Source: Sphingomonas sp. PL-96 (GTDB lineage Bacteria; Pseudomonadota; Alphaproteobacteria; Sphingomonadales; Sphingomonadaceae). From it: 64,000 nt of DNA. Positions within the stretch are counted from its first letter, which is position 1, and each line of letters starts with the position of its first letter. Both the position numbers and the translations under genes were made by a program. Of this stretch, positions 47,348 through 56,383 are shown piece by piece. The stretch lies in the NCBI RefSeq assembly GCF_020707215.1, contig NZ_JAJFET010000007.1:1-64000 (forward strand), in the 5' to 3' direction. The notes under the pieces were generated by a model. The model made no database searches and was not told the origin of the DNA. It saw nothing but the letters and a program-made list of their open reading frames with translations.

Positions 47348-50119
47348 TTAGTGCGCGGCGCCCCAGCTCGGGCCAACGCCGATCTCCACAGCCAGCGGCA
47401 CCGTCAACGTAACCGCTGGCTCGGCCGCAGTCGCCATCACCCGCTCGATCACCGCGCGCGCCGCCTCGGCATCGGCTTCGGGCAGCTCGAATACCAGTTC
47501 GTCGTGCACCTGCATCAGCATGCGTACATGCCCCAGCCCCGCCTCCGCCAGCGCGGGCTCCATGCGGATCATGGCGCGCTTGATGATGTCGGCGCTGGTG
47601 CCCTGGATCGGTGCGTTGATCGCCGCGCGTTCCGAGCCCGCACGCTCGGCCTGGTTCTTGGACTTGATGCGCGGGAAGTGCGTCTTGCGGCCGAACAGCG
47701 TCGTCGTGAAGCCGCGCTCCTTCACGCCCTCCAGCGTTTCCGCGATGTAGCGGTTGATGCCGGGAAAACGATCGAAATAGCGGTCGATCATGCCCTGCGC
47801 CTCGTCCGCCGACACGTCGAGCCGACCCGCCAGGCCCCAGCGCGAGATGCCGTAGAGGATCGCGAAGTTGATCGTCTTGGCGCGCGCGCGGGTGTCGCGG
47901 TTGACCTCGCCGAACAGCTCGGTGGCAGTCAGCGAGTGGATGTCGTCGCCGCGCGCGAACGCCTCGCGCAGCTGCGGCACGTCGGCGATATGCGCGGCGA
48001 GCCGCAACTCGATCTGCGAATAGTCTGCCGCCAGGATGACGTTGCCCGGTTCCGCCACGAACGCGTCGCGGATCTGGCGGCCCGTCTCGGTGCGGATCGG
48101 GATGTTCTGCAAGTTGGGATCGGTCGACGACAATCGCCCCGTCTGCGCACCCGTCAGCGAGTAGCTGGTGTGGACGCGGCCGGTCGCCGGGTTGATCTGC
48201 GCCTGCAGCGCGTCGGTATAGGTGTTCTTGAGCTTGGTCAGCTGGCGCCACTCCAGCACCTTGCCCGCGATCTCGGCACCCTGGGGCTGGTCCTTGTCGG
48301 CCGCCAGCCGCTCCATCTCGTTGACGTCGGTCGAGTAGACGCCCGACTTGCCCTTGCGCCCGCCCTTCAGGCCAAGACGATCAAACAGCACGTCGCCCAG
48401 CTGCTTGGGGCTGCCGATGGTGAACGGGCCGCCGGCGAGCGCGTGGATCTCCGTCTCCAGCCCCGCGATCTGCCCGGAGAATTCCTCCGACAGCTTCGCG
48501 AGTGCGCCCGCATCGACCTTGACCCCGCGGCACTCCATGTCGGCGAGCACCTGCACCAGCGGCCGGTCGACCATTTCGTACACGCGCGTCGCGGACTCAT
48601 AGGGCAGCCGCGGCTTGAACCGCCGCCACAGCCGGAGCGTCACGTCCGCGTCCTCCGCGGCGTAGCGGGTGGCGGACTTGAGGTCGATCTCGTGGAAGCC
48701 ACGCTGGTTCTTCCCCGTGCCGACGACCTCCTTGTAGGCGATGCAGCTGTGCGACAGATGCGTCGCCGCCAACTCGTCCATGCCATGGCCGTGGCGCCCA
48801 GCATCGAGGTCGAAGCTCATGACGATCGTGTCGTCATAGGGCGCGACGCGGATGCCGCCCTCGCCACAGCGCGCGAGCACGATCATGTCGTACTTCAGGT
48901 TGTGGCCGATCTTGAGGACGGTCGGGTCCTCCAGCAGCGGCTTGAGCTTGGCGAGCGCCACCGCGCGGTCGAGCTGCTCGGGCACCTCGGCCAGCAGATC
49001 CTGCCCGCCATGGCCGAGCGGAATGTAGCAGGCGAGGTTCGGGTGCAGCGCCAGGCTGATGCCGACCAGCTCCGCGCGGGTCGCGTCGAGGCCCGTCGTC
49101 TCGGTATCCACCGCGACCCAGCCCTGGTGCCGCGCACGCTCGATCCAATGGTCAAGCGCTGCCTCGTCCACCACCGTTTCATAGCCGTCGTGGTTGCATG
49201 GCGCGTCGGCATCGTCGTCGACAGGCGCGACCGGCGCCTCGGCGGGCGGATCGGCGACTGCCGACAGCCGGTTGAGCAGCGTGCGGAACCCGTGATGCTC
49301 CAGGAACGCGCGCAGCGGCGCATCGGGGATGCCCTGCAGTTCCAGTCCATCGAGCGGCTCAGGCAGCGGCACGTCGCAGGCGAGCGTCACCAGCTTGCGC
49401 GACATGCGCGCAGCCTCGGCATGCTCGACCAGATTGTCGCGCATCTTCGACTTCTTCATCGAACCGGTAGCGGCGAGCACCGCTTCGACATCGCCATATT
49501 CGGTGATCAGCTCGGCCGCGCGCTTCGGACCGATACCGGGGACGCCGGGCACATTGTCGACGCTGTCGCCCATCAGCGCCAGCACCTCGCCGAGCTGCGT
49601 GGGCGGCACGCCGAACTTCTCGACCACGTGGCTGGAGTCCAGCCGGCGGTTGTTCATGGTGTCGAGCATGTCGAGGCTGCCGTCCTCGATCAGCTGCATC
49701 AGGTCCTTGTCGGAACTGACGATCGTCACCTGCCACCCTTGCGCCAGCGCCGCCTTGGCATAGCTGGCGATCAGGTCGTCGGCTTCCCAGCCCTCCTCCT
49801 CGATGCACGGCAGCGAAAAGGCGCGGGTGGCATCGCGGATCATCGGGAACTGCGGCTTCAGGTCCTCCGGCGGCGGCGGACGATGGGCCTTGTACTGGTC
49901 GTACATCGCGTTGCGGAAAGTGCTCGACGACTTGTCGAGGATCACCGCCATGTGCGTCGGGCCCTCCGCCTTGTGGAGCTCGTCGGCCAGCTTCCACAAC
50001 ATGGTGGTGTAGCCATAGACGGCGCCCACCGGCTCGCCATGCTTGTTGGTGAGCGGCGGCAGCCGGTGATAGGCGCGGAAGATGTAGCCGGAGCCGTCGA
50101 CGAGGTAGAGATGGGGCAT
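47348..50119 (-). CDS. polA: DNA polymerase I
   Basis: Repair and Okazaki-fragment polymerase, 923 residues. The 5'-3' exonuclease domain (about 1-290) starts LYLVDGSGYIFRAYHRL and has VSSDKDLMQLIEDG. The 3'-5' exonuclease domain is active-looking, with WVAVDTETTGLDAT, GHNLKYDMIVL and YAAEDADVTLRL all retaining their acidic residues, unlike in Bacillus-type Pol I. The polymerase domain has ILAADYSQIELRLAAHIA, TINFAILYGISRWGL and MQVHDELVFELPEA. Length is normal. It is monocistronic, with repeats on both sides. Confidence 0.97.
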   Translation of the reverse strand: MPHLYLVDGSGYIFRAYHRLPPLTNKHGEPVGAVYGYTTMLWKLADELHKAEGPTHMAVILDKSSSTFRNAMYDQYKAHRPPPPEDLKPQFPMIRDATRAFSLPCIEEEGWEADDLIASYAKAALAQGWQVTIVSSDKDLMQLIEDGSLDMLDTMNNRRLDSSHVVEKFGVPPTQLGEVLALMGDSVDNVPGVPGIGPKRAAELITEYGDVEAVLAATGSMKKSKMRDNLVEHAEAARMSRKLVTLACDVPLPEPLDGLELQGIPDAPLRAFLEHHGFRTLLNRLSAVADPPAEAPVAPVDDDADAPCNHDGYETVVDEAALDHWIERARHQGWVAVDTETTGLDATRAELVGISLALHPNLACYIPLGHGGQDLLAEVPEQLDRAVALAKLKPLLEDPTVLKIGHNLKYDMIVLARCGEGGIRVAPYDDTIVMSFDLDAGRHGHGMDELAATHLSHSCIAYKEVVGTGKNQRGFHEIDLKSATRYAAEDADVTLRLWRRFKPRLPYESATRVYEMVDRPLVQVLADMECRGVKVDAGALAKLSEEFSGQIAGLETEIHALAGGPFTIGSPKQLGDVLFDRLGLKGGRKGKSGVYSTDVNEMERLAADKDQPQGAEIAGKVLEWRQLTKLKNTYTDALQAQINPATGRVHTSYSLTGAQTGRLSSTDPNLQNIPIRTETGRQIRDAFVAEPGNVILAADYSQIELRLAAHIADVPQLREAFARGDDIHSLTATELFGEVNRDTRARAKTINFAILYGISRWGLAGRLDVSADEAQGMIDRYFDRFPGINRYIAETLEGVKERGFTTTLFGRKTHFPRIKSKNQAERAGSERAAINAPIQGTSADIIKRAMIRMEPALAEAGLGHVRMLMQVHDELVFELPEADAEAARAVIERVMATAAEPAVTLTVPLAVEIGVGPSWGAAH

Positions 50120-50236
50120 GGCCGCGGAGATAGCAGCGCGGCGGGCTGGTTACGAGGGGTGCGGGTGCTGTCGGCGCAACGCCTCGCCGTCATGCTGACG
50201 CGTCCGACAGCTCGGAGTGAGCGGCGCCTTCCCTCC

Positions 50237-50347
50237 CGTTCGTGCTGAGTCGGGGCTGAGCGAAGTCGAAGACCCGTATCGAAGCACCTGTGGCGGTCCT
50301 CCGATACGCCGCTTCGACTTTGCTCAATGGCTACTCAGGACGAACGG
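50237..50347. repeat. Long inverted-repeat element family B, copy 4
   Basis: A 111-base element with ends CGTTCGTGCTGAGT and ACTCAGGACGAACG as inverted repeats, inner modules AAGACCCGTATCGAAGCACC and CCGATACGCCGCTTCGA. It is the most complete copy of the family and can fold into a single long hairpin. It lies between polA and the beta-lactamase-like gene. Confidence 0.82.
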
Positions 50348-50382
50348 GGCGGCTTGAGGAATGGGTCAGGAAGGCGCCGCCC

Positions 50383-51495
50383 TCAGCCGTGCTCCGCCAC
50401 CAGCGCGTGGACGACCTGCTGGATCAGCGCCTGGCGGTCGCGCATCGGGGCACGCGTGTCGCCGATCATCACCGCCACCGCATAGCTGCGCCCATCCGGC
50501 GCGGTCAGCACGCCGACGTCGTTGAAGCCGGCGTTGCGCGACAGGAGATCCTGGCCGGTGCCGGTCTTGTGCGCCAGCGTCCAGCCGGGCGGCAGCGCGG
50601 CGTGCAGCCGCGCACGTCCGGTCCGCGACGCCGCCATCGTGTCGAGGAGGTGGCGGGTGGACGCCGGCGACAGCAGCCGCCCCTGCTTCAGCCGCGCCAG
50701 CGCATCGGCAATCGCCGCAGCCCCTGCGCCGTCCGGCGGGTTCGCGACATAGGCTTCAAAGGCAGCCTGACGCACGCTCTGCGGCAAGGCGTTGCGGGCC
50801 TGGTTGAAGCCGCCCGCCTGCGCATATTCCTGCCGCCACGTCAGCCCCGCGGTGCCGCTCTGCAGCAGCCGTTCGCCCGGGCCGAAGCGAATGTTCGCAA
50901 TGCCGTGCCGCGCCAGGAACGCCCGCACCGCATTCGGCCCGCCGACATAGGTCAGCAGCCGGTCGTTGGCGGTATTGTCGCTCATGGTCAGGGCGCGACG
51001 CATCAATTCGCCGACCGTCGTGTGATAGCCGTCGCCCTTCACCAGCGCGGCGATCGGCTGGTGGAACAGCGTCAGATCCTCCGCCCGGACCACCACCGGA
51101 TCCTCAAGCGTAAGCCGGCCCTGGTCGAGCAGGTCGAGCGCCGTCATCGACACCCACAGCTTGCTCACGCTCTGCTGCGGCATCGGGCGGGCGCCGTTGT
51201 AGGTGACGGCCCAGCCCTGATCGACGCTGGTGATGGCAGCGGCCGCGGTGCCGTTGAAGTTGGCGAGCAGCGTGGTGATCGTGCGGTTCAGTTCGGCCGG
51301 CGCCTGCGGCAGCGGCGGCGGAGGTGGCGGAACCGGCACGGCGACCCGATAGCTGGGACCGGCGGCTGGGGGCGGCAGCATCGCTGCAGTCTGCTGGCTC
51401 GCCTCATGGACCGCGCAGCCCATCATCACGAACGGCGCCGACGCGAGCAGGATCAGGACCCGTTGGGTAGCGGTGAATTGCTGACCGGACGTCAC
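50383..51495 (-). CDS. Class A beta-lactamase-like serine hydrolase, secreted
   Basis: Serine hydrolase of 370 residues with all class A beta-lactamase elements. The SVSK (SxxK) motif is at 109-112, SDN at 172-174, and KTG at 310-312. A Glu (208) is exactly 36 residues after the SDN serine, matching Glu166, in the omega-loop sequence GERLLQ, where the usual Asn170 is replaced by Gln. The N-terminus is a signal-like segment (RVLILLASAPFVMMGC) with a possible lipobox, followed by a Pro-rich linker VPVPPPPPPLP before the catalytic domain. The GTG at 51495 starts the signal. Whether it hydrolyses beta-lactams or acts on peptidoglycan needs assay. Confidence 0.85.
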   Translation of the reverse strand: MTSGQQFTATQRVLILLASAPFVMMGCAVHEASQQTAAMLPPPAAGPSYRVAVPVPPPPPPLPQAPAELNRTITTLLANFNGTAAAAITSVDQGWAVTYNGARPMPQQSVSKLWVSMTALDLLDQGRLTLEDPVVVRAEDLTLFHQPIAALVKGDGYHTTVGELMRRALTMSDNTANDRLLTYVGGPNAVRAFLARHGIANIRFGPGERLLQSGTAGLTWRQEYAQAGGFNQARNALPQSVRQAAFEAYVANPPDGAGAAAIADALARLKQGRLLSPASTRHLLDTMAASRTGRARLHAALPPGWTLAHKTGTGQDLLSRNAGFNDVGVLTAPDGRSYAVAVMIGDTRAPMRDRQALIQQVVHALVAEHG

Positions 51496-51665
51496 GATGT
51501 TCTGGGCCCCTCGCACCGTGCGACCATGGTGTGCCGGGATGCACCCCGGCAAGCATCGCCATCTGCCGCTTGCGGTGAACGCCGGGATTGGCGCGCCGAA
51601 CGGTGGGGACGCGCGAAACCAGCCCGAATTCCAAGGGCTTCCGTCCCTTACATCCGTTCAGAGAC

Positions 51666-53258
51666 TCAGGGCACCAGCACCGTATCGGTCGCGTCCGGCA
51701 GGGTCTCGGGATAGTCGAGCGTATAGTGCAGCCCGCGGCTTTCCTTGCGATGCAGCGCCGATCGCACGATCAGCTCGGCCGATTGAAGCAGGTTGCGAAG
51801 CTCGACCAGGTCCGGGGTCACCCGGAAGTGGCCGTAATAGTCGTTCACTTCCTCGGTCAGCATCGCGATGCGGTGCTGCGCGCGCTCCAGCCGCTTGGTG
51901 GTTCGCACGATGCCAACGTAATTCCACATGAACCGGCGAATCTCGGTCCAGTTCTGCTTGATGACCACTTCCTCGTCCGAATCGGCGACGCGGCTCTCGT
52001 CCCACGGCCGGATCGGCGGCGGCGGTGCGAGCTCGTCCCAATGCGCGGCGATGTGCCGGGCCGCTGCCTCTCCGAACACGAAACATTCGAGCAGCGAGTT
52101 GGAGGCGAGGCGGTTCGCGCCGTGCAGCCCGGATTCGGTGCACTCGCCCGCGGCATAGAGGCCCGGCAGGTCGGTGCATCCGTCGAGGTCCACGACGATC
52201 CCGCCGCAGGTATAATGCTGCGCGGGCACCACCGGGATGGGCTCGCGCGTCATGTCGATGCCAAGCCCCAGCAGCTTGTCGTGGATGTTGGGGAAATGCC
52301 CGCGCACGAACTCCGGGGCCATGTGGCTGATGTCGAGGTGGACATAGTCGAGGCCGAAACGCTTGATCTCCGCATCGATCGCGCGCGCCACCACGTCCCG
52401 CGGTGCAAGCTCGGCACGCGGATCGATGTCGGGCATGAAGCGGTGGCCGGTGCGCGGGTTGCACAATCGCCCGCCCTCGCCGCGCACGGCCTCCGTGATC
52501 AGGAAGTTCTTGACCTCCAGATTATAGAGGCAGGTCGGGTGGAACTGCATCATCTCCATGTTGGAGACGCGGCACCCCGCCCGCCACGCCATGGCGATGC
52601 CGTCGCCGGTCGCCCCGCCCGGTGCGGTGGAGAACAGATAGGTGCGCCCCGCCCCGCCGGTGGCAAGGATCGTCGCGCGGGCGGTGAACAGCGCTACCCG
52701 CCCGGTATTGCGGTCGAGCGCATAGGCGCCCCACACCCGGCCGGCGCCCGAGTAGCGCATCTCGTGGCGGCTGGTGGCAAGGTCGACCGCGACCATGTCG
52801 GGGACCAGCGTGATGTTGGGATGCGCCTGGGCGGCGGCGATCAGCGCCTCCTGCACAGCGCGGCCGGTGGCGTCGTCGACATGGACGATGCGTCGATGCG
52901 AATGCCCGCCCTCGCGCGTCAGGTGCCAGCGCTCGTCGCCGTCGCCGTCGTTGAACGGCACGCCGAGCTCCGCCAGCCGTTCGATCGCCGCCGGGGCATT
53001 CTCGACCACGAACTCGACGGTGGCGCGGTCGTTGAGGCCGGCACCGGCCACCATCGTGTCCTCGATGTGGTTCTCGAAGGTGTCGCCCGGCTCCAGCACC
53101 GCGGCGATGCCGCCCTGCGCCCAGGCGGTCGATCCCTCGTCCAGCCGCCCCTTGGCCAGCACCGTCACCCGGAACCGCTGCGCCAGGTTGAGCGCCGCGG
53201 TCAGCCCTGCCGCCCCTGATCCGACGATCAGGACGTCGCTGCTACGGGGATCGCTCAC
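51666..53258 (-). CDS. nadB: L-aspartate oxidase
   Basis: Flavoenzyme for the first step of de novo NAD synthesis (aspartate to iminoaspartate), 530 residues. FAD motif DVLIVGSGAAGLTAALNLA is at the N-terminus, followed by STAWAQGGIAAVL, HTREGGHSHRR-like RWHLTREGGHSHRRIVH, ATGGAGRTYLFSTAP, and HGANRLASNSLLECFVFG near residue 370. Start is GTG at 53258, overlapping the ABC ATPase stop by four bases (GTGA), so translation is coupled. The frame remains open far upstream only as a shadow of that gene. nadA and nadC are not in the window. Confidence 0.93.
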   Translation of the reverse strand: MSDPRSSDVLIVGSGAAGLTAALNLAQRFRVTVLAKGRLDEGSTAWAQGGIAAVLEPGDTFENHIEDTMVAGAGLNDRATVEFVVENAPAAIERLAELGVPFNDGDGDERWHLTREGGHSHRRIVHVDDATGRAVQEALIAAAQAHPNITLVPDMVAVDLATSRHEMRYSGAGRVWGAYALDRNTGRVALFTARATILATGGAGRTYLFSTAPGGATGDGIAMAWRAGCRVSNMEMMQFHPTCLYNLEVKNFLITEAVRGEGGRLCNPRTGHRFMPDIDPRAELAPRDVVARAIDAEIKRFGLDYVHLDISHMAPEFVRGHFPNIHDKLLGLGIDMTREPIPVVPAQHYTCGGIVVDLDGCTDLPGLYAAGECTESGLHGANRLASNSLLECFVFGEAAARHIAAHWDELAPPPPIRPWDESRVADSDEEVVIKQNWTEIRRFMWNYVGIVRTTKRLERAQHRIAMLTEEVNDYYGHFRVTPDLVELRNLLQSAELIVRSALHRKESRGLHYTLDYPETLPDATDTVLVP

Positions 53259-54175
53259 CCGTGGGCGCGCGTCAGGTTGAGGAACACGTCCTCCAGATCG
53301 GCCTCCTTGGTGGAGACGTCGACGATGCCATAGCCGTCGCGCGTCACCGCCGCGAGCACCTCGCCCGCGTTGGCGATGTCCTTTCGATAGGTGATCGCCA
53401 GCACGCGGTCGGACTTGCGCTCCACCTTGCTGAAGCAGCTCGCCTCCGGTGGGGTGAGGATGTCGCGGTCGACCGTCACCTCGACCTGCTTTTCCTGCGC
53501 CATGCCGACCAGCGCGCGAGTAGGCTCGTTGGCGATCAGCCGGCCGTGATTGATGATCGCGATGCGATCGCACAGCTCCTCGGCCTCCTCGAGATAATGG
53601 GTGGTCAGCACCACCGTCACCCCGGCGTCGTTCAACTGGCGGACATAAGCCCACAGCTGCTGGCGCAGTTCGATGTCCACGCCCGCCGTCGGCTCGTCGA
53701 GCACCAGCACCGGTGGGGTGTGGACCATCGCCTTTGCAACCATCAGCCGCCGCTTCATGCCGCCCGAGAGGCTCCGGGCATAGGCGTCGGCCTTGTCCTC
53801 CAGATGCACTGCACGCAGCAGTTCCATGGTCCGGCGCCGGGCCTTGGGGATGCCGTAGAGGCCCGCCTGGTTCTCCAGCGTTTCCGACGGCGTGAAAAAG
53901 GGATCGAAGGTGATCTCCTGGTTCACGATGCCGATCGACGCCTTGGCATTGCGCGGGTGCTGGTCGATGTCGAAGCCCCAGATCTCGGCCGTCCCGCTGG
54001 TCTTGCGCACCAGCCCGGCCAGCGTGTTGATCAGCGTCGACTTGCCCGCACCATTGGGACCCAACAGTCCGAAGATCTCCCCGCGTGGCACGTCGAACGT
54101 GACACCGTCGAGCGCGCGCTTGCCCCCCGCATAGGTCTTGCAGAGGTCTCGGATGCTGATGGCGGCCTGAGTCAT
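53255..54175 (-). CDS. ABC transporter ATP-binding protein (ABC-2/DrrA-like)
   Basis: ATPase of an ABC-2 type exporter, 306 residues. Walker A is GLLGPNGAGKSTLIN near residue 40, the signature is LSGGMKRRLMVAKAM, Walker B LVLDEPTAGVD, and the switch His in LTTHYLEEAEELCDR. The C-terminal extension after about residue 225 resembles the DrrA/NodI group. No membrane permease is adjacent. The next gene in the operon is nadB, so its partner is encoded elsewhere or has been lost here. The ATG at 54175 is used. A second ATG six bases upstream is equally possible, and neither has a strong Shine-Dalgarno sequence. Confidence 0.9.
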   Translation of the reverse strand: MTQAAISIRDLCKTYAGGKRALDGVTFDVPRGEIFGLLGPNGAGKSTLINTLAGLVRKTSGTAEIWGFDIDQHPRNAKASIGIVNQEITFDPFFTPSETLENQAGLYGIPKARRRTMELLRAVHLEDKADAYARSLSGGMKRRLMVAKAMVHTPPVLVLDEPTAGVDIELRQQLWAYVRQLNDAGVTVVLTTHYLEEAEELCDRIAIINHGRLIANEPTRALVGMAQEKQVEVTVDRDILTPPEASCFSKVERKSDRVLAITYRKDIANAGEVLAAVTRDGYGIVDVSTKEADLEDVFLNLTRAHG

Positions 54176-54289
54176 GGCCATGCGGATAGGCGTAGCCGCA
54201 TCGATCGCCAATCCCTGGCGTGCGAAACCCTCTCGGTCGGCTGACCTGCAGCATTGTCGAGCGCCGAGCGCCTTGCTACGGGTTTGCCC

Positions 54290-54517
54290 ATGATTCCGCC
54301 GTCTGAACTCATCCGCGTCACCACTCCCCGCGTCGCCTGCGACGGTGCCGGGGAGATCGCCCCCGCGCTCGGCCATCCGCGCGTGTGGCTGCAGATCGAC
54401 GAGCATGGCTATGTCGACTGCGGCTATTGCGACCGCCGCTTCGTGCTGATCGGCGGCCCCGCCGACGGCGTCGACCCAGCGACGCTGCGCGACATCCCGT
54501 CTGGCGCCAGCGTCTGA
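54290..54517 (+). CDS. CHCC zinc-finger protein (NDUFS6-like)
   Basis: Small 75-residue protein with the zf-CHCC pattern: Cys17 in VACDG, His29 in [10 protein letters not shown], and Cys44/Cys47 in [13 protein letters not shown]. The family is homologous to the zinc-binding NDUFS6 subunit of mitochondrial complex I and occurs widely in alphaproteobacteria. A role in complex I assembly or stability is inferred from that homology. Start at [10 protein letters not shown]. The frame opens 12 codons earlier without similarity. Divergent from the ABC ATPase and 19 bases ahead of tldD. Confidence 0.85.
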   Translation: MIPPSELIRVTTPRVACDGAGEIAPALGHPRVWLQIDEHGYVDCGYCDRRFVLIGGPADGVDPATLRDIPSGASV

Positions 54518-54536
54518 CGCGCCTATATCGGAGGGC

Positions 54537-55961
54537 ATGACAGCCTCCGATCCCCGCGCCTTCCTCTACCGCGACGGCTTCGACCCCGCCGCTGCCCCCC
54601 GCCTCGCCGCGCGCACGCTCGCGCAGGCCGACGACGGAGAGCTCTACCTGCAATATCGCCGGTCCGAGGCATTCGGCTTCGATGACGGGCGGCTGAAGAC
54701 GGCGAGCTACGACACCGCCTCGGGCTTCGGCCTGCGCGGCGTGTCGGGCGAAACCACCGCCTTCGCCCACGCGAACGAGATCAGCGAAGCCGCGATCCTG
54801 CGCGCGGGCGAGACCATGGCGCTGATCGACCCGGCCAAGGGTGCCAAGGCGCCGCCGCCGCGCGGCAATAACCGCCACCTCTATACCGCCGCCGACCCGC
54901 TCGACCTGGTGCCATTCGCCGACAAGGTGAACCTCTGCCAGACGATCGACGCCGCCGCCCGCGCACGCGATCCCCGGGTCGTGCAGGCAAGCGTGAGCTT
55001 GAGCGGCTCGTGGAGCGTGGTCGAGATCGTCCGCCCGGACGGCTTCGTCGCCACCGACGTGCGTCCGCTGGTGCGATTGAACGTCTCGCTGGTGGTCGAA
55101 CAGAACGGCCGGCGCGAAACGGGCAGCTTCGGCATCGGCGGCCGTTACCTTTACGACGACCTGTTCCTGCCCGAGACCTGGAACCGGGCGATCGACACCG
55201 CGCTCGCGCAGGCTCTGGTGAACCTGGATGCCGTCGATGCGCCGGCCGGCGAGATGACGGTGCTGCTCGGACCGGGCTGGCCCGGCGTGCTGCTGCACGA
55301 GGCGATCGGCCACGGCCTGGAAGGCGACTTCAATCGCAAGGGTACCAGCGCCTTTTCGGGTCGCATCGGCGAGCGCGTCGCGGCACCCGGCGTGACGGTG
55401 GTCGACGACGGCTCGATCGCCGATCGTCGCGGATCGCTGTCGATCGACGACGAGGGCACGCCGACCCAGGAGAACATCCTGATCGAGGACGGCATCCTCA
55501 AGGGCTATATCCACGATCGCCTGAACGCCCGGCTAATGGGCGTGGCGCCGACCGGCAACGGCCGGCGCGAGAGCTTCGCCCACGCCCCCATGCCCCGCAT
55601 GACCAACACGTTCATGCGCGGCGGCAACGATGATCCCTCGGAACTGCTGTCGCGGGTGAAGAAGGGCATCTTCGCCAAGTCGTTCGGCGGCGGCCAGGTC
55701 GACATCGTCTCGGGCAAGTTCGTCTTCTCCTGCACCGAGGCGTACCGCATCGAGAACGGCAAGCTCGGCGCGCCGATCAAGGGCGCGACGCTGATCGGCG
55801 ACGGCCCGACCGTGCTCACCAAGGTGACCGGCATCGGCAACGACTTCGCGCTCGACGAGGGCGTCGGCATGTGCGGCAAGGGTGGGCAGAGCGTGCCCGC
55901 CGGCGTCGGTCAGCCGACCCTGCTGGTTGAGGGGCTCACCGTCGGCGGCACGGCCGCCTGA
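54537..55961 (+). CDS. tldD: Metalloprotease TldD
   Basis: TldD subunit of the TldD/TldE metalloprotease, which trims unfolded peptides and matures some modified peptides, 474 residues. The zinc site is VLLHEAIGHGLEGDFNRKG near residue 258 (HExxxH). Further conserved segments are GTSAFSGRIGERV, IDDEGTPTQENILIEDGIL and RMTNTFMRGGNDDP. CGGAGGGC lies close before the ATG. The PmbA/TldE partner is not in the window. The DUF2007 gene follows with a TGATG overlap. Confidence 0.95.
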   Translation: MTASDPRAFLYRDGFDPAAAPRLAARTLAQADDGELYLQYRRSEAFGFDDGRLKTASYDTASGFGLRGVSGETTAFAHANEISEAAILRAGETMALIDPAKGAKAPPPRGNNRHLYTAADPLDLVPFADKVNLCQTIDAAARARDPRVVQASVSLSGSWSVVEIVRPDGFVATDVRPLVRLNVSLVVEQNGRRETGSFGIGGRYLYDDLFLPETWNRAIDTALAQALVNLDAVDAPAGEMTVLLGPGWPGVLLHEAIGHGLEGDFNRKGTSAFSGRIGERVAAPGVTVVDDGSIADRRGSLSIDDEGTPTQENILIEDGILKGYIHDRLNARLMGVAPTGNGRRESFAHAPMPRMTNTFMRGGNDDPSELLSRVKKGIFAKSFGGGQVDIVSGKFVFSCTEAYRIENGKLGAPIKGATLIGDGPTVLTKVTGIGNDFALDEGVGMCGKGGQSVPAGVGQPTLLVEGLTVGGTAA

Positions 55962-56164
55962 TGGCCCTCGCCGAAGTCGGCCGCTTCGCCCGCATCGAGG
56001 CGCAGATCCTGGTCGGCCGGCTGGAGAGCGAGGGCATCCCGGCGGTCGCCTTCGACGGCGAGGCGAGCATCGCCGACGGCAGCTGGCTGCTGATCCCCAC
56101 GCGCGTGATGGTGGACGAGGACGACCTCGCCGCCGCCCGCGCCATCGCCGAATGCCCGGAATGA
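55961..56164 (+). CDS. DUF2007 family signal-transduction-like protein
   Basis: A 67-residue protein of the DUF2007 type (PII-like fold). It shows the pattern RIEAQILVGRLESEGIPAVAFDGE and WLLIPTRVMVDEDDLAAARAI. Function is unknown. Some relatives have been suggested to bind small ligands or proteins. Start overlaps the tldD stop as TGATG. A hairpin with a T-rich loop follows within ten bases. Its position just before the PII gene glnK is noteworthy but may be coincidence. Confidence 0.8.
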   Translation: MALAEVGRFARIEAQILVGRLESEGIPAVAFDGEASIADGSWLLIPTRVMVDEDDLAAARAIAECPE

Positions 56165-56169
56165 TGCGC

Positions 56170-56196
56170 GCAGCTGCCTGATTTTTGGGCAGCTGC
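56170..56196. promoter_or_regulatory. Inverted repeat upstream of the glnK promoter (IR1)
   Basis: GCAGCTGCC and GGCAGCTGC form a perfect 9-bp stem around TGATTTTTG. It lies six bases after the DUF2007 stop and could be a weak terminator or an operator. Its T-rich run lies in the loop rather than after the stem. It does not match the NtrC consensus. Confidence 0.5.
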
Positions 56197-56254
56197 CTAA
56201 AGCTAGGTCGCCATGCGCATCCGCAGGGACCGGATCACCCGTTCCAGGGTGTTT

Positions 56255-56290
56255 CGATCCGTGCTCCGGACAAGCCGGATGTACGGATCG
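56255..56290. promoter_or_regulatory. Inverted repeat upstream of the glnK promoter (IR2)
   Basis: CGATCCGT and ACGGATCG are inverted repeats enclosing a second pair TCCGG/CCGGA around ACAAG, giving a 36-base imperfect hairpin or cruciform, 40 bases before the -24 element. It is a candidate activator site for the sigma-54 promoter, possibly for NtrC, though the sequence is not the usual NtrC box. Confidence 0.45.
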
Positions 56291-56330
56291 GCGCAGGCTA
56301 TGACGCCGTATTCTCCCCCCGACGCCGCAT

Positions 56331-56347
56331 TTGGCACGCCGCTTGCT
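56331..56347 (+). promoter_or_regulatory. Sigma-54 promoter of glnK-amtB
   Basis: TTGGCACGCCGCTTGCT matches the -24/-12 consensus (TTGGCACG, four bases, TTGCW) at every key position. It lies 36 bases before the glnK start. Nitrogen control through RpoN and NtrC is the expected mode for glnK-amtB. Confidence 0.92.
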
Positions 56348-56383
56348 AAGCATTCCCCAGGGACCATAGCGGGGGGCTAGGGC

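Noticed and set aside
47285-50248. Plus-strand open frame of 987 codons opposite polA
   Set aside because: Antisense shadow with no domain. polA is complete on the other strand.
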